This document shows positions 48,435-58,728 of a DNA stretch of 64,000 bases, in pieces. The DNA comes from an uncultured Halomonas sp. (GTDB taxonomy: Bacteria > Pseudomonadota > Gammaproteobacteria > Pseudomonadales > Halomonadaceae). Made by a program: the position numbers and the translations under genes. Every line of letters begins with the position of its first letter. Position 1 is the stretch's first letter. The notes below the pieces were generated by a model that made no database searches, was not told where the DNA came from, and was given only the letters and a program-made list of their open reading frames with translations. The DNA lies in NCBI RefSeq assembly GCF_947501415.1, contig NZ_CANMVL010000011.1, positions 1 to 64,000 of the forward strand, read 5' to 3'.

Positions 48435-49721
48435 ATGGACCACTTCAACTATCGCGACGGTGTGCTCTACGGCGAAGAGGTGCCGCTGAGCACCATCGCC
48501 GAGACATTCGGGACGCCCTGCTATGTCTACTCCAAGGCCACTCTGACCCGCCACTTTCGTGCCTATACCGAGGCGCTGGGCAGCCATCCTCACCTGATCT
48601 GCTATGCGGTCAAGGCCAACTCCAACCTGGCGGTACTGGGTCTGCTCGCCCGCCTGGGCGCCGGCTTCGATATCGTCTCGGTGGGCGAACTCGAGCGGGT
48701 GCTGGCCGCGGGCGGCGACCCGGCCAAGGTGGTCTTCTCCGGCGTGGCCAAGCAGGAGGGCGAGATGGCCCGAGCGCTGGAGGTCGGTATCAAGTGCTTC
48801 AACGTCGAGTCACGCCCCGAGCTCGAGCGCCTCGACGCCGTCGCGGGCCGGCTCGGCAAGGTGGCCCCGGTATCGCTGCGCGTCAATCCGGACGTGGATG
48901 CCGGCACCCACCCCTATATCTCCACCGGGCTCAAGGACAACAAGTTCGGCATCCCGGTCGACGAGGCGCTGGAGGTCTACGAGCTGGCTGCCAGGCTCCC
49001 CAACGTGCGCGTCACAGGCCTGGACTGCCATATCGGCTCCCAGCTCACCGAGCTCGCTCCCTTCCTCGATGCCCTGGACCGGCTGCTGTTGCTGCTCGAG
49101 ACCCTGCGCCACCGCGGCATCGAGGTGGAGCACCTGGACCTCGGCGGCGGTCTCGGTGTGCCCTACCGCGACGAACAGCCGCCTGCGCCCTTCGACTACG
49201 CCACGGCCCTGCTCGAGCGCCTCTCCGGCTGGGAGGGCAGCGAGGGGCTGACCCTGCTGTTCGAGCCGGGGCGCTCCATCGCGGCCAATGCCGGGGTGCT
49301 GCTGACTCGAGTGGAGTTTCTCAAGCCCGGCGAGACCAAGAACTTCGCCATCGTCGACGCCGCCATGAACGACCTGATCCGCCCCGCACTCTATCAGGCG
49401 TGGCAGGCCATTCTGCCGGTGGACACGCGCCATCCGCGGCCCAGCGACACTTACGATGTGGTCGGCCCGGTGTGCGAGACGGGCGACTTCCTGGGCAAGG
49501 AGCGCACACTTGCCATCGCCCCTGGCGACCTGCTGGCGGTGCGCTCGGCCGGCGCCTACGGCTTCGTGATGGCCTCGAACTACAACAGCCGCCCGCGCCC
49601 CGCCGAGGTGATGGTGGACGGCGACCGGAGCCATCTGGTGCGCCGCCGCGAGCGACTCGATGAGCTGTGGTCGGGTGAGGCCATGCTACCGGACGACGCC
49701 GGGTCGGAGGGCGGGCACTGA
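48435..49721 (+). CDS. lysA: Diaminopimelate decarboxylase
   Basis: 428 aa. PLP enzyme making lysine from meso-diaminopimelate. The PLP lysine is in [25 protein letters not shown] and [11 protein letters not shown] are the other family landmarks. A GGAGGA ribosome site lies 6 nt before the ATG. Its last base is the first of the dapF ATG region (1-nt overlap). Confidence 0.98.
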   Translation: MDHFNYRDGVLYGEEVPLSTIAETFGTPCYVYSKATLTRHFRAYTEALGSHPHLICYAVKANSNLAVLGLLARLGAGFDIVSVGELERVLAAGGDPAKVVFSGVAKQEGEMARALEVGIKCFNVESRPELERLDAVAGRLGKVAPVSLRVNPDVDAGTHPYISTGLKDNKFGIPVDEALEVYELAARLPNVRVTGLDCHIGSQLTELAPFLDALDRLLLLLETLRHRGIEVEHLDLGGGLGVPYRDEQPPAPFDYATALLERLSGWEGSEGLTLLFEPGRSIAANAGVLLTRVEFLKPGETKNFAIVDAAMNDLIRPALYQAWQAILPVDTRHPRPSDTYDVVGPVCETGDFLGKERTLAIAPGDLLAVRSAGAYGFVMASNYNSRPRPAEVMVDGDRSHLVRRRERLDELWSGEAMLPDDAGSEGGH

Positions 49722-50569
49722 TGCTGCTGCACTTCACCAAGATGCATGGCCTCGGCAACGACTTCATGATGGTCGACCTGGTGACCCAGCGTGCCCGCTT
49801 CACCGACGACCAGGTCCGCCGCCTGGCCGACCGCCGCTTCGGTGTCGGCTTCGACCAGCTGCTGGTGGTCGAGCCACCCCGGGATCCCGACATGGATTTC
49901 CGCTACCGCATCTACAACGCCGACGGCAGCGAGGTGGAGAACTGTGGCAACGGCGCGCGCTGCTTCGCCCGCTTCGTGCGCGACCAGCGCCTCACCCACA
50001 AGCGCGAGATCCATGTGGAGACCGCCGGCGGCCCTCTGGTGCTGAAGGTGGAGGAGGATGGCCGCATTCGCGTCGACATGGGGGAGCCCCGCTTCGCCCC
50101 GGCGACACTGCCCTTTACGCCTGAGCCCTTCGAGGGCGACACGGACCGGGTGCTGCACCGCCTCGAGGTGAACGGTGAGTCCGTCGAGCTGGGGGTGGTC
50201 TCCATGGGCAATCCACATGCGGTCATGCGAGTCGATGCCGTCGACGAGGCGCCCGTCGAGCGCCTCGGCCCGGCCATCGAGGCTCATCCGCGCTTTCCCA
50301 GGCGAGTCAATGTCGGCTTCATGCAGGTGGTGTCCCCCCATGAGATCCGCCTGCGGGTCTACGAGCGAGGCAGCGGGGAGACACTGGCCTGCGGCACCGG
50401 TGCCTGCGCCGCGGTGGCCAGCGGCATCCGCCAGGGCCTGCTGGAGAGCCCGGTGAGCGTGCATCTGCCGGGGGGTGAACTGACCATCGAGTGGCACGGC
50501 CCCGGCACGCCGCTAACGATGACCGGTCCCGCCGAGCGCGTCTTCGATGGCCGCCTGCTGCTGTATTGA
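49721..50569 (+). CDS. dapF: Diaminopimelate epimerase
   Basis: 282 aa. It interconverts LL- and meso-diaminopimelate using two Cys, seen in [10 protein letters not shown] and [10 protein letters not shown]. The start is [15 protein letters not shown]. Overlaps lysA by one base; DUF484 follows after 41 bp. Confidence 0.98.
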   Translation: MLLHFTKMHGLGNDFMMVDLVTQRARFTDDQVRRLADRRFGVGFDQLLVVEPPRDPDMDFRYRIYNADGSEVENCGNGARCFARFVRDQRLTHKREIHVETAGGPLVLKVEEDGRIRVDMGEPRFAPATLPFTPEPFEGDTDRVLHRLEVNGESVELGVVSMGNPHAVMRVDAVDEAPVERLGPAIEAHPRFPRRVNVGFMQVVSPHEIRLRVYERGSGETLACGTGACAAVASGIRQGLLESPVSVHLPGGELTIEWHGPGTPLTMTGPAERVFDGRLLLY

Positions 50570-50610
50570 CCGCGAACCATCCCGATCCCGCGCCAACCGA
50601 AGGAGATGGC

Positions 50611-51327
50611 ATGTCACAAGCCGCACCAGAACCGCGCAAGACGCTCGACCCGGACCGGGTCGCCGAATGGTTGGCCACCCATCCCGACTTCTTCGTCGGG
50701 CGTGAGGGCCTGCTCCAGCAGCTCAAGGTTCCCCATCCCGAAGCGGGCGGTGCCACCTCACTGCTGGAGCGTTTGGTTCACGACCTTCGGGCCCGCGCCG
50801 AGAAGGCCGAAGACCGCCTGGAACAGCTGCTGGAATCGGCGCGCCACAACGAGGCCCAGTATCGGCGCACCCGGGAGCTGGTCCTGGCGCTGGTAGCCGC
50901 CCAGGATCGTGACGCCCTGGGGCAGGCGCTCTCCACCCAGTTCAGCGAGCACTTCGCCACCCCCGCGGTGGCGCTGTGGTGCCCGGCCAGCCTATCCGAT
51001 GCCGAGCCACGCCCCCCACAGGCGCCACGCCAGGTGATCGACGAGCATGTCGGCTCACGCCTCGCGGGTCTCCTCGATGGCCGTACCAGCCGCTGCGTTC
51101 GCCTGACACCCACCGACTGGAAACGCCTGCTGCCCCACACCAGCGCGCCGCGCCGCTCGGGCTCCTGTGCCATCACTCGGCTGAGCCTGGGTGAGCCCCT
51201 CGGCTACCTGATACTGGCCAGCCATGATCCGGACTACTTCCGCGCCAGCATGGATACCCTGTTCACCGAGTATGTCGGTGATGTGGTGGCACGACTGCTG
51301 ATACGCCTCGGCCCCGACCATGCCTGA
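50611..51327 (+). CDS. DUF484 family protein (GAF-like)
   Basis: 238 aa from the ATG at 50611, GGAG 7 nt upstream. The N-terminal motif VAEWLATHPDFFVGREGLLQ and the following short coiled coil (about 55-85) are typical; the C-terminal part is a GAF-like fold ending YFRASMDTLFTEYVGDVVARLL. Function unknown. It is the constant partner of xerC, whose start it overlaps by 8 bp (E. coli YigA position). Confidence 0.93.
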   Translation: MSQAAPEPRKTLDPDRVAEWLATHPDFFVGREGLLQQLKVPHPEAGGATSLLERLVHDLRARAEKAEDRLEQLLESARHNEAQYRRTRELVLALVAAQDRDALGQALSTQFSEHFATPAVALWCPASLSDAEPRPPQAPRQVIDEHVGSRLAGLLDGRTSRCVRLTPTDWKRLLPHTSAPRRSGSCAITRLSLGEPLGYLILASHDPDYFRASMDTLFTEYVGDVVARLLIRLGPDHA

Positions 51328-52237
51328 GCACGGGCCTCTTGCCGACGAGGTCGAGGTCTTTCTCGAGGGGCTGTCGCGCACCGCCAGCCCCGCGACCCTG
51401 GACGCCTATCGGCGCGACCTGGCCAGCCTGCTCGCCTTCATGGACGAGCAGGCGATCACGGCATGGCAGCAGCTGGACGCCGCGCTGATGCGCCGCTTCC
51501 TGGGCGGTGAGCGCGCTCGTGGCCTGGGGCCACGTAGCCTGGCTCGTCGCCGTTCGGCCTGCTCGAAGCTCGCGGAGCATCTGCTTGCGGCGGGCCACCT
51601 CGACCACAACCCGGTGGCGCTGGTGCGCAGCCCGCGTCAGCCGCGACATCTGCCACGCCCGGTCGATGTGGACCGCCTGACGAGCTTTCTGGACACCCCC
51701 CACGACGGCTCGCCCCTGGCGATACGCGATCAGGCGATGCTCGAGCTCTTCTACTCCAGCGGCCTGCGCCTGGCCGAGCTTGCCGGGCTGGATCTGGACG
51801 ACCTGCACGGCGAACGTGTGCGGGTGCTGGGCAAGGGCAGCAAGCCGCGCCAGGCCCCGGTGGGGTCGCGCGCCCGCCAGGCCCTGGAAGCTTGGCTCAA
51901 GATACGCATGAACATGGCGGCGCCTGGCGAGAGCGCGCTGTTCGTCAGCCAGCGTGGCGGGCGGCTTGGCCACCGCGCCATCCAGCAGCGCCTGGCGATG
52001 GTGGCCCGGCACCGCGGGCTCGACGAACATCTACATCCGCATCGCCTGCGCCACTCCTTCGCCAGTCACCTGCTGGAGTCGAGCCAGGACCTGCGGGCCG
52101 TTCAGGAGCTGCTCGGCCACACCAACCTCTCCACCACCCAGGTCTACACCCACCTCGACTGGCAGCATCTGGCGGCCAGCTATGACGCCGCTCACCCGCG
52201 AGCACGGCGCCGACCCAGCGATGAGACTCCGACATGA
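51320..52237 (+). CDS. xerC: Tyrosine recombinase XerC
   Basis: 305 aa. With XerD it resolves chromosome dimers at dif. The SAM-like N-terminal domain is followed by the catalytic domain: Arg in SSGLRLAELAGL, HPHRLRHSFASHL (His-x-x-Arg), LGHTNLSTTQVYTHLD (His and nucleophile Tyr). Its position between DUF484 and the HAD gene, and full length, mark it as the housekeeping XerC rather than an integrase. Confidence 0.97.
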   Translation: MPEHGPLADEVEVFLEGLSRTASPATLDAYRRDLASLLAFMDEQAITAWQQLDAALMRRFLGGERARGLGPRSLARRRSACSKLAEHLLAAGHLDHNPVALVRSPRQPRHLPRPVDVDRLTSFLDTPHDGSPLAIRDQAMLELFYSSGLRLAELAGLDLDDLHGERVRVLGKGSKPRQAPVGSRARQALEAWLKIRMNMAAPGESALFVSQRGGRLGHRAIQQRLAMVARHRGLDEHLHPHRLRHSFASHLLESSQDLRAVQELLGHTNLSTTQVYTHLDWQHLAASYDAAHPRARRRPSDETPT

Positions 52238-52971
52238 ACCTAGAGGCGATCACCTTCGATCTGGATGACACCCTGTGGGACAACGGCGGCGTGATGCGTC
52301 GGACCGAGCAGGGACACTACAGCTGGCTCGATGCGGCACTCGCCGAGTGGCAAGCCGTTGAGCCCGCCGGCCGCTTCGCCACCCGTTTCCCGCTTGATGC
52401 CTTGTTGGCACGGCGCCTGGCCCTGGCCACGGCCCACCCGCCACGACGGGGCGACTTCACCTGGCTTCGCCAGCGAGCACTGAGCGAGCTGCTGGGGGAG
52501 TACGGGCTGGCGCAGGAACATGCCGAGCATTGGGCCCGAAGAGCCATGGAGCGTTTCATGGAGCTTCGCCATGAGGTGGAGCCTCACCCGGAAGTGGAGC
52601 CTATGCTCGAGCAGCTGGGCAAGCACTACCGCCTGGCCAGCATTACCAACGGCAATGTCGAGGTGACTCGCCTGCCGCTGGGGCGCCACTTCCCGGTGAC
52701 CGTTACCGCCGGCGAACTGCTCGCCCCCAAGCCCGACCCGCGCCCCTTCCTGCTGGCCCTGTCCCACCTCGGCACACATCCCGAGGGAGCGCTTCACGTG
52801 GGAGACTCCTGGGAGGAGGATGCCCTGCCCGCCCGCCGCCTGGGCATGCAGGCGGCCTGGATCGGCCCCGACGACCGCCCGATGCCCCACGGCATCCACC
52901 GCCTGGATCATGTCCGCGAGCTGCCGGCGCTGATCCAGTGGATGGAAAAGACCCGTAAGCGCACAGGATAA
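52234..52971 (+). CDS. yigB: HAD-superfamily hydrolase, YigB-like
   Basis: 245 aa. HAD motifs: I, FDLDDTLWDN; II, ITNGNVEV; III, PKPDPRPF; IV, HVGDSWEEDALPAR. In E. coli YigB dephosphorylates a riboflavin precursor and FMN. It overlaps xerC by 4 nt (ATGA), the usual dapF-DUF484-xerC-yigB order. Confidence 0.92.
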   Translation: MNLEAITFDLDDTLWDNGGVMRRTEQGHYSWLDAALAEWQAVEPAGRFATRFPLDALLARRLALATAHPPRRGDFTWLRQRALSELLGEYGLAQEHAEHWARRAMERFMELRHEVEPHPEVEPMLEQLGKHYRLASITNGNVEVTRLPLGRHFPVTVTAGELLAPKPDPRPFLLALSHLGTHPEGALHVGDSWEEDALPARRLGMQAAWIGPDDRPMPHGIHRLDHVRELPALIQWMEKTRKRTG

Positions 52972-53035
52972 GCTGGAGGAGATGTATGGACAGTGCCTCC
53001 TCGGCGGCCCGGCACCCTCGGCGCTTGTTCCAGGG

Positions 53036-53071
53036 AGGCTCCGTCCTTTTCAAAGGAGAGGCTCCGTCCTT
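53036..53071. repeat. Two copies of a 13-bp direct repeat
   Basis: AGGCTCCGTCCTT occurs at 53036-53048 and 53059-53071 (period 23), in the 104 bp between the convergent yigB and engB genes. No proper terminator is visible there. Confidence 0.6.
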
Positions 53072-53075
53072 GCGA

Positions 53076-53705
53076 TTACTCTTCCACGCCACCCAACAGC
53101 CAGCCATCGAGGCGCGCCTCGAGCTCCTCGATGCCCTGACGCTTGAGCGACGAGAACAGCTGGATGGTTACCAGATCTTCCCACTCGCGCAGTCGTGAGC
53201 GTACCTGCTGCAGGGCATTTGCCGCCGCACCGCGTTTGAGCTTGTCGGCCTTGGTCAGCAGGATATGCACCGGCATCTCCTGCTCATCGGCCCAACCCAG
53301 CATGGTCTGGTCGAACTCGGATAGCGGATGACGCACATCCATCACCAGCACCAGTCCGCGCAGGGCATCGCGGTGCCGCAGATACTCGGAAAGATGACGC
53401 TGCCACTCCAGCTTGACCGCCTCCGGCACCTTGGCATAACCGTAACCGGGCAGGTCCACCAGGCGCCGGTCACTGTCGTCACCCAGCGAGAAGAAGTTGA
53501 TCAGCTGGGTACGTCCGGGCGTCTTGGAGATACGGGCCAGCCCGTTCTGCCGTGTCAACGCATTGATTGCGCTGGATTTTCCCGCATTCGAGCGACCCGC
53601 AAATGCCACCTCTGCGCCACCGCCGCCGGGGCAGTGAGCCAGGGTTGGCGCGCTGATGAGAAAACGGGCAGTCTGATAGTTGAGACAAGGGTTGAGTCGC
53701 GCCAT
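53076..53705 (-). CDS. engB: Ribosome-biogenesis GTPase EngB (YihA/YsxC)
   Basis: 209 aa from the ATG at 53705; the in-frame extension upstream crosses the cytochrome c4 promoter region and is rejected. GTPase motifs: G1 [10 protein letters not shown]2 PGRTQ, G3 DLPGYG, G4 TKADK. It aids late 50S subunit assembly and division. Divergent from cytochrome c4, as in Pseudomonas and E. coli relatives. Confidence 0.97.
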   Translation of the reverse strand: MARLNPCLNYQTARFLISAPTLAHCPGGGGAEVAFAGRSNAGKSSAINALTRQNGLARISKTPGRTQLINFFSLGDDSDRRLVDLPGYGYAKVPEAVKLEWQRHLSEYLRHRDALRGLVLVMDVRHPLSEFDQTMLGWADEQEMPVHILLTKADKLKRGAAANALQQVRSRLREWEDLVTIQLFSSLKRQGIEELEARLDGWLLGGVEE

Positions 53706-53734
53706 GGGCAAGAATTCCTGACATTGATCAAGGG

Positions 53735-53777
53735 CCCGTCGGCTTGCATTCCCGCCGACGGGGTGATTCGGTATAAT
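53735..53777 (+). promoter_or_regulatory. Candidate cytochrome c4 promoter region
   Basis: A perfect -10 TATAAT (53772-53777) lies downstream of a 9-bp stem-loop (53735-53743 with 53754-53762). No good -35 box is at the right distance. The start codon is 160 bp further, leaving a long 5' leader. Confidence 0.45.
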
Positions 53778-53937
53778 ACAGTGTCTTTTGTCTGCGACCC
53801 GGGGCACGCTAGTGTACCACCGCGCCCACGACGTCCGCGATTGGCCCGCTCGATAACCCGGAGGCTGGCCAATGTCGCGATCGGGCGAGACCCAGGGTAC
53901 GTACCGGTCAACAACGTAACGGCATAGTGGATTAGCG

Positions 53938-54558
53938 ATGAGAAAGTTACTGGCAAGCCTGGCAATCACCATAGGCGCCGTCGGCGCCGCCCACGCGGAC
54001 CTCGAGGCCGATGCCGATGCGGCAGCGGGCAAGGAAAAGGCAGTGGCTTGCGCCGCCTGTCATGGCCAGGAGGGTATCAGTCCCTCGGGCGCCTTCCCCA
54101 ATCTGGCGGGTCAGCAGACTTCCTACCTGGCCAAGCAGATCATGGATATCCGCGACGGCAACCGCGTGGTGCCGCAGATGGCCGGCCAGGTCGACAACTT
54201 CTCCGACCAGGATGCCTGGGACGTGGCCAAGTTCTTCTCCGACAAGAGCCCTGCTCTGGGCCAGGCGGATGCCGACGAGCTGCTGGTCGAGCGCGGCCGT
54301 GAGCTCTACCGTGCCGGTGACATGGCCAAGGGCATTCCGGCCTGTGCCGCCTGCCACACTCCGACCGGCCAGGGCATCGGTACCGCCGTCTATCCGGCAC
54401 TCTCCGGCCAGCATGCCGATTACACCGTGTCCACCCTGCAGGACTTCGCCGCCGGCAACCGTGCCAATGACCCGGCCAATATCATGCGCGATATCGCTTC
54501 CAAGATGAGCGACCGCGACATGGAGGCCGTGGCCAACTATGTACTGGGCCTGCACTGA
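53938..54558 (+). CDS. Diheme cytochrome c4
   Basis: 206 aa. Signal peptide ending near GAAHA, then two homologous cytochrome domains, each with a CAACH heme site (about residues 38 and 140) and a distal Met (for example [11 protein letters not shown] and IMRDIASKM). Periplasmic electron carrier, usually toward a cytochrome oxidase. Its pairing with engB and dsbA is conserved in pseudomonads. Confidence 0.95.
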   Translation: MRKLLASLAITIGAVGAAHADLEADADAAAGKEKAVACAACHGQEGISPSGAFPNLAGQQTSYLAKQIMDIRDGNRVVPQMAGQVDNFSDQDAWDVAKFFSDKSPALGQADADELLVERGRELYRAGDMAKGIPACAACHTPTGQGIGTAVYPALSGQHADYTVSTLQDFAAGNRANDPANIMRDIASKMSDRDMEAVANYVLGLH

Positions 54559-54609
54559 GGTGCTGGACCTGCACTGAGCCAGCCTCGCTCGGCGACTCTG
54601 TAGACCATC

Positions 54610-54631
54610 GGGGCGACCTTCGGGTCGCCCC
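54610..54631 (+). terminator. Hairpin after cytochrome c4
   Basis: A perfect 9-bp stem with a TTCG loop (54610-54618 with 54623-54631), followed by TGTCAT. Weak T-run. Confidence 0.6.
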
Positions 54632-54732
54632 TGTCATATCCGCCTTCGCTTCTCGGGAACCCCGGCCCGAGGATGCGCTCAAAGGCAGCGACATCCGGGC
54701 ACGCCCGGACGCGATTCCTCACAAGGAGAGAG

Positions 54733-55371
54733 ATGCCCATGTTGAAACCCCTGATGCTGGTACTCGCCGGTCTCGCCCTGCCCGGCCTCGCCAATGCCCA
54801 GAGCCTGGTGGAGGGTGAACACTACGAGGTGTTGCCCGAGGCCATTGAGACCCACGTGGATGAGGGGCAGATCGAGGTCACCGAGGCCTTCTGGTACGGC
54901 TGCCCCCACTGCTACAACCTCGAGGAGCCACTCAACGCCTGGCTGGCGGAGACTCCCGAGGACATCAGTTTCCAGCGCATGCCGGCCACCATGGGCGGTG
55001 ACTGGAACAAGCACGCCCGGGCCTTCTACGCCGCCGAGGCGCTGGGCATTCTCGACGCCATCCATGACGACTTCTTCCATGCCATTCATGAAGAGGGGCA
55101 GAGACTGACCGACAGCGGCGACATTGCCGACTTCTTTAGTGACTACGGTGTCAGCGAGGAAGAGGCGCTGCAGGCCCTCGACTCCTTCGCGGTAAAGAGT
55201 CGAGTCAACCAGGCCAACACCCGCATGCGCACCATGCGCCTGATGGGAGTACCCGCCCTGATGGTCGACGGCCGCTACCTGGTGACGCCGAGCAGCGCCG
55301 GCAGCCTGGCCAACATGCCGCAGATCGCCGAGGCTCTGGTCGACAAGGTTCGCGAGGAGCGTGAGGAGTAG
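54733..55371 (+). CDS. dsbA: Thiol:disulfide interchange protein DsbA
   Basis: 212 aa from the ATG at 54733, GGAG 7 nt upstream. The signal peptide is cleaved near LANAQ. The active site is CPHC in FWYGCPHCYNLE, with the cis-Pro in MGVPALMVDG. It oxidises cysteines of exported proteins, including cytochrome c precursors. The exonuclease-like gene starts directly at its stop. Confidence 0.96.
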   Translation: MPMLKPLMLVLAGLALPGLANAQSLVEGEHYEVLPEAIETHVDEGQIEVTEAFWYGCPHCYNLEEPLNAWLAETPEDISFQRMPATMGGDWNKHARAFYAAEALGILDAIHDDFFHAIHEEGQRLTDSGDIADFFSDYGVSEEEALQALDSFAVKSRVNQANTRMRTMRLMGVPALMVDGRYLVTPSSAGSLANMPQIAEALVDKVREEREE

Positions 55372-56196
55372 ATGTCTCACCTCGCGGAGGCAAGAGTGCC
55401 GCCCCTGAAGGGCGGCCACCTCAAGCTGCTGACCTTCAACCTGCAGGTCGGCATCCAGACCTCGGCCTACCACCACTACCTGACCCGCAGCTGGCAGCAC
55501 CTGCTGCCTCACCCCCGGCGGCTACGCCGACTGGCCATGGTCAGCGAGGTGCTGGGCCGCTTCGATATCGTCGGCCTTCAGGAGGCCGACGGCGGCAGCT
55601 TCCGCTCCAGCCACGTCAACCAGGTGGAGTACCTGGCCACCCGTGGCGGCTTTCCCCACCACTATCAGCAGCTCAATCGCAACCTGGGCCGTATCGCCCA
55701 GCACAGCAACGGCCTGCTGTCGCGGCTACCCCCGGCCCATATCGAGGAGCACCAGCTCCCCGGCACGCTGCCCGGGCGTGGTGCCATTCATGCCCGCTTC
55801 GGGGATGGCCCCGACGCCCTGCACCTGTTTGTCGCTCACCTGGCCCTCAGCCACCGCGGCCGTGTCCGCCAGCTCGACTATCTCTCCGAGATCATCCAGC
55901 CGCTGCGCCATGTGGTGGTGATGGGCGACCTCAACTGTACCCCCGAGCAGCTCCATGGCCACCAGCGCTTCTCCGCCTCGTTGCCGCTTCACCCGGTACG
56001 CCCTCCCTTGAGCTACCCCTCGTGGCAGCCGCGTCGTGCCCTGGATCATATCCTGCTCTCCAACTCCTTGGAGGCCGACGAGGTCCGCGTGCTCGACCAT
56101 CTGTTTTCGGACCACCTGCCGATCGCGGTAGACGTTCGTCTGCCGCCGGCCTGTCTACAGGCGCTTGTCACCCACCCACAGGACGGCGCCAACTAG
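55372..56196 (+). CDS. Endonuclease/exonuclease/phosphatase-family hydrolase
   Basis: 274 aa, no signal peptide. Metal-dependent EEP fold: LKLLTFNLQVGI, the Glu in VGLQEADGG, GDLNCTPEQLH and SDHLPIAVDV. The substrate may be DNA, a phospholipid or a nucleotide; the family cannot be split by eye. It begins immediately after the dsbA stop, so it shares its transcript. The dsbA-EEP pair recurs in pseudomonads. Confidence 0.85.
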   Translation: MSHLAEARVPPLKGGHLKLLTFNLQVGIQTSAYHHYLTRSWQHLLPHPRRLRRLAMVSEVLGRFDIVGLQEADGGSFRSSHVNQVEYLATRGGFPHHYQQLNRNLGRIAQHSNGLLSRLPPAHIEEHQLPGTLPGRGAIHARFGDGPDALHLFVAHLALSHRGRVRQLDYLSEIIQPLRHVVVMGDLNCTPEQLHGHQRFSASLPLHPVRPPLSYPSWQPRRALDHILLSNSLEADEVRVLDHLFSDHLPIAVDVRLPPACLQALVTHPQDGAN

Positions 56197-56273
56197 GCCA
56201 CGGGTCGGCAACGGGTGACGTTTGACGGCGAATCGGCGAAGATGCGCCTCCTGACCAACCTGCAGGAGGAGAC

Positions 56274-56819
56274 ATGCCAGACACTCGCCCACCGGCCCTG
56301 CTCAGGGGGCTTGACGCCGTGACCGACCTGGTCGGCCGTACCACCGCCTGGCTGGTGCTGGTGATGATGGCGGTACAGTTCGCCATCGTGGTGATGCGCT
56401 ACGTCTTCGGCATCCACAGCATCGCCCTGCAGGAGTCGGTGATGTACATGCATGCCATGGTATTCATGCTCGGGGCCGCCTGGACCCTGCAGCATGACGG
56501 CCATGTGCGTGTCGATATCTTCTATCGCAAGCGCTCGCCACGCAGCCGGGCGAGCGTCGACCTGTTCGGTACCCTCTTCCTGCTGTTGCCGGTGACGCTC
56601 TATATCCTGCTCGGCAGCCTGGGCTATGTGAGCAGCAGCTGGGCGATCCTCGAGCGCTCCCCCGACGGCGGCATTCCCGGCGTCTTTCTGCTCAAGAGCC
56701 TTATCCTGGCAATGGCGGCACTGCTGCTGGTGCAGGGTATTGCCCAGCTGATTCGTCAGACGCTGATCCGTAGCGGCCGACTCTCTTCCGACACCCCGCG
56801 CCACGAGGAACAGCTGTAA
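56274..56819 (+). CDS. TRAP transporter small membrane subunit (DctQ-like)
   Basis: 181 aa, four membrane helices, with VVMRYVFGIHSIALQESVMYMHAM region typical of DctQ; ribosome site GGAGGAG 4 nt before the ATG. It overlaps the large-subunit gene by one base (TAATG). No dctP gene is adjacent on either side, unusual for a TRAP locus. Confidence 0.9.
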   Translation: MPDTRPPALLRGLDAVTDLVGRTTAWLVLVMMAVQFAIVVMRYVFGIHSIALQESVMYMHAMVFMLGAAWTLQHDGHVRVDIFYRKRSPRSRASVDLFGTLFLLLPVTLYILLGSLGYVSSSWAILERSPDGGIPGVFLLKSLILAMAALLLVQGIAQLIRQTLIRSGRLSSDTPRHEEQL

Positions 56820-58234
56820 TGCTGACGACGCTGCTTGAACTGATCCCCCTGCTGCTGTTTGTCACCATCTGCGGCGTGCTGATGCTCGGCTATCCGGTCG
56901 CTCTGTCGCTGGCAGGCACCGCCCTGTTCTTTGCCGGTCTCGGCTTCGCACTGACCCACCTGGGAGTCCCCGTCCCCTTCGAGCCGGGCTACCTGAGCGC
57001 CATGCCCAACCGCCTGTTCGGCATCATGACCAACCAGACACTGCTGGCGGTGCCCCTGTTCGTGCTGATGGGGGTGCTGCTGGAGAAGTCACGGGTCGCC
57101 GAGACGCTGCTCGACGCCATGGCCCTGGCCTTCGGCGCCCTGCGCGGCGGGCTGGGCATCGCCGTGGTGCTGGTCGGCATGCTGCTGGCCGCCTCCACCG
57201 GCATCGTCGGCGCCACCGTGGTGACCATGGGCCTGCTGTCGCTGCCCACCATGCTCAAGCGCGGCTATTCGGCCTCGCTCGCCACCGGCACCATCTGCGC
57301 CACCGGCACCCTGGGTCAGATCATCCCGCCCTCCATCGCCCTGGTACTGCTCGGCGACGTGCTCTCCAACGCCTACCAGCAGGCCCAGCTGGCGATGGGC
57401 GTCTGGAGCCCCAAGACCCTCTCGGTGGGCGACCTCTTTGTCGGCGCCCTTATCCCGGGGCTGCTGCTGGTCGTGGCCTATATCCTCTACGTGACCCTGA
57501 CCGCCTGGCTGAGGCCCAGCCTCGCCCCCCCGGTGGACCGCCAGGCACTGATGGAGGAGCTCGGTCACAACGGCAGTCTCTGGCCGCTGCTGCTCAAGGG
57601 ACTGCTGCCGCCGGTACTGCTGATCGTGGCGGTACTGGGCTCGATTCTCGGCGGCTTCGCCACCCCCACCGAGGCCTCGGCGGTGGGCGCCTTCGGCGCC
57701 TTCCTGCTGGCGCTGACCAACCGCCGCCTGAATCCCACCATGCTGCGCGAGGTGGTCCACTCCACCGCTCAGGTCACCAGCATGGTGTTCCTGATCCTGA
57801 TCGGTGCTGCGCTGTTCTCGCTGGTCTTCCGCGCCTTCGGCGGCGAGGAGTTGGTCGTCGAACTGTTCGAGTCGCTGCCCGGCGGTGTGGTGGGAGCCAC
57901 CCTGGTGGTCATGCTGGTGATCTTCCTGCTCGGCTTCATCCTCGACTTCATCGAGATCACCTTTGTTGTGGTGCCCATCGTCGGGCCGGTGCTGCTGGCC
58001 ATGGGACTCGACCCTATCTGGCTGGGCATCATGATCGCCATCAACCTGCAGACCTCCTTCCTGACGCCACCCTTCGGCTTCGCGCTCTTCTATCTGCGCG
58101 GCGTCACTCCCGAGTCGGTGCCCACCTCGGCGATCTACCGTGGTGTGATCCCCTTTATCCTTATCCAGCTCGGCATGCTGCTGACCCTGGCAGTATTTCC
58201 CCGGCTGGCGACCTGGCTGCCCTCGGTGATATAG
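56819..58234 (+). CDS. TRAP transporter large membrane subunit (DctM-like)
   Basis: 471 aa, about twelve hydrophobic segments. NQTLLAVPLFVLMGVLLEKS, ASTGIVGATVVTMGLLSLP and GTICATGTLGQIIPPSIAL are DctM family landmarks. The length exceeds the 425 aa of the dctM at 24492, placing it in the larger subgroup often serving aromatic or dicarboxylic acids. The binding protein must be encoded elsewhere, perhaps the one at 63852. Confidence 0.92.
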   Translation: MLTTLLELIPLLLFVTICGVLMLGYPVALSLAGTALFFAGLGFALTHLGVPVPFEPGYLSAMPNRLFGIMTNQTLLAVPLFVLMGVLLEKSRVAETLLDAMALAFGALRGGLGIAVVLVGMLLAASTGIVGATVVTMGLLSLPTMLKRGYSASLATGTICATGTLGQIIPPSIALVLLGDVLSNAYQQAQLAMGVWSPKTLSVGDLFVGALIPGLLLVVAYILYVTLTAWLRPSLAPPVDRQALMEELGHNGSLWPLLLKGLLPPVLLIVAVLGSILGGFATPTEASAVGAFGAFLLALTNRRLNPTMLREVVHSTAQVTSMVFLILIGAALFSLVFRAFGGEELVVELFESLPGGVVGATLVVMLVIFLLGFILDFIEITFVVVPIVGPVLLAMGLDPIWLGIMIAINLQTSFLTPPFGFALFYLRGVTPESVPTSAIYRGVIPFILIQLGMLLTLAVFPRLATWLPSVI

Positions 58235-58239
58235 GCTCA

Positions 58240-58671
58240 CTACCGACAGAGCGGGGCCAGCCAGGCCTCGGCGAGCCACAGCACCAGCGCATAGCGCCCC
58301 GCCTTGGCCAGCCCGATCAGCAGGATGGCCCGCCACCAGGGCAGCCGGAAGAGTCCGGCCAGCACGGTGAGCGGGTCACCTACCACCGGTGCCCAGGAGG
58401 CCAGCAGGCTCCACTCGCCGAAGCGTCGGTACCACTGTTCGGCGCGCATCAGGCTCGCCGGCGAGGCGGGAAACCAGCGACGCCCCTGGAAGTGGCGCGC
58501 GTAGCGACCCAGCGCGACATTGACCAGGCTGCCCAGGGTGTTGCCGAGGGTGGCCACCGCCCATAGCGTCAGGGCCGGCTGCTCCAGACACCACAACCGG
58601 GCCAACCATACCTCGGAGCCGCCGGGAAACAGGGTGGCGCTGGCCAGGGCCACCAGGAAGAGACTCAGCAT
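58240..58671 (-). CDS. YqaA-like small DedA-related membrane protein
   Basis: 143 aa from the ATG at 58671. Three or four hydrophobic segments; [30 protein letters not shown] and [22 protein letters not shown] match the YqaA branch of the SNARE-associated/DedA family. Relatives move lipids across the membrane; the role here is unknown. Its stop lies 5 bp from the stop of the TRAP gene. Confidence 0.87.
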   Translation of the reverse strand: MLSLFLVALASATLFPGGSEVWLARLWCLEQPALTLWAVATLGNTLGSLVNVALGRYARHFQGRRWFPASPASLMRAEQWYRRFGEWSLLASWAPVVGDPLTVLAGLFRLPWWRAILLIGLAKAGRYALVLWLAEAWLAPLCR

Positions 58672-58728
58672 GGCCTCCCCCTCTGCCCTTGCAGTAGGCT
58701 GGCAAGGTTCCAATGACCCTGTGATGAC

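Noticed and set aside
51320..52237. Tyrosine recombinase as a mobile-element integrase
   Set aside because: Length, motifs and the dapF-DUF484-xerC-yigB setting identify it as chromosomal XerC.
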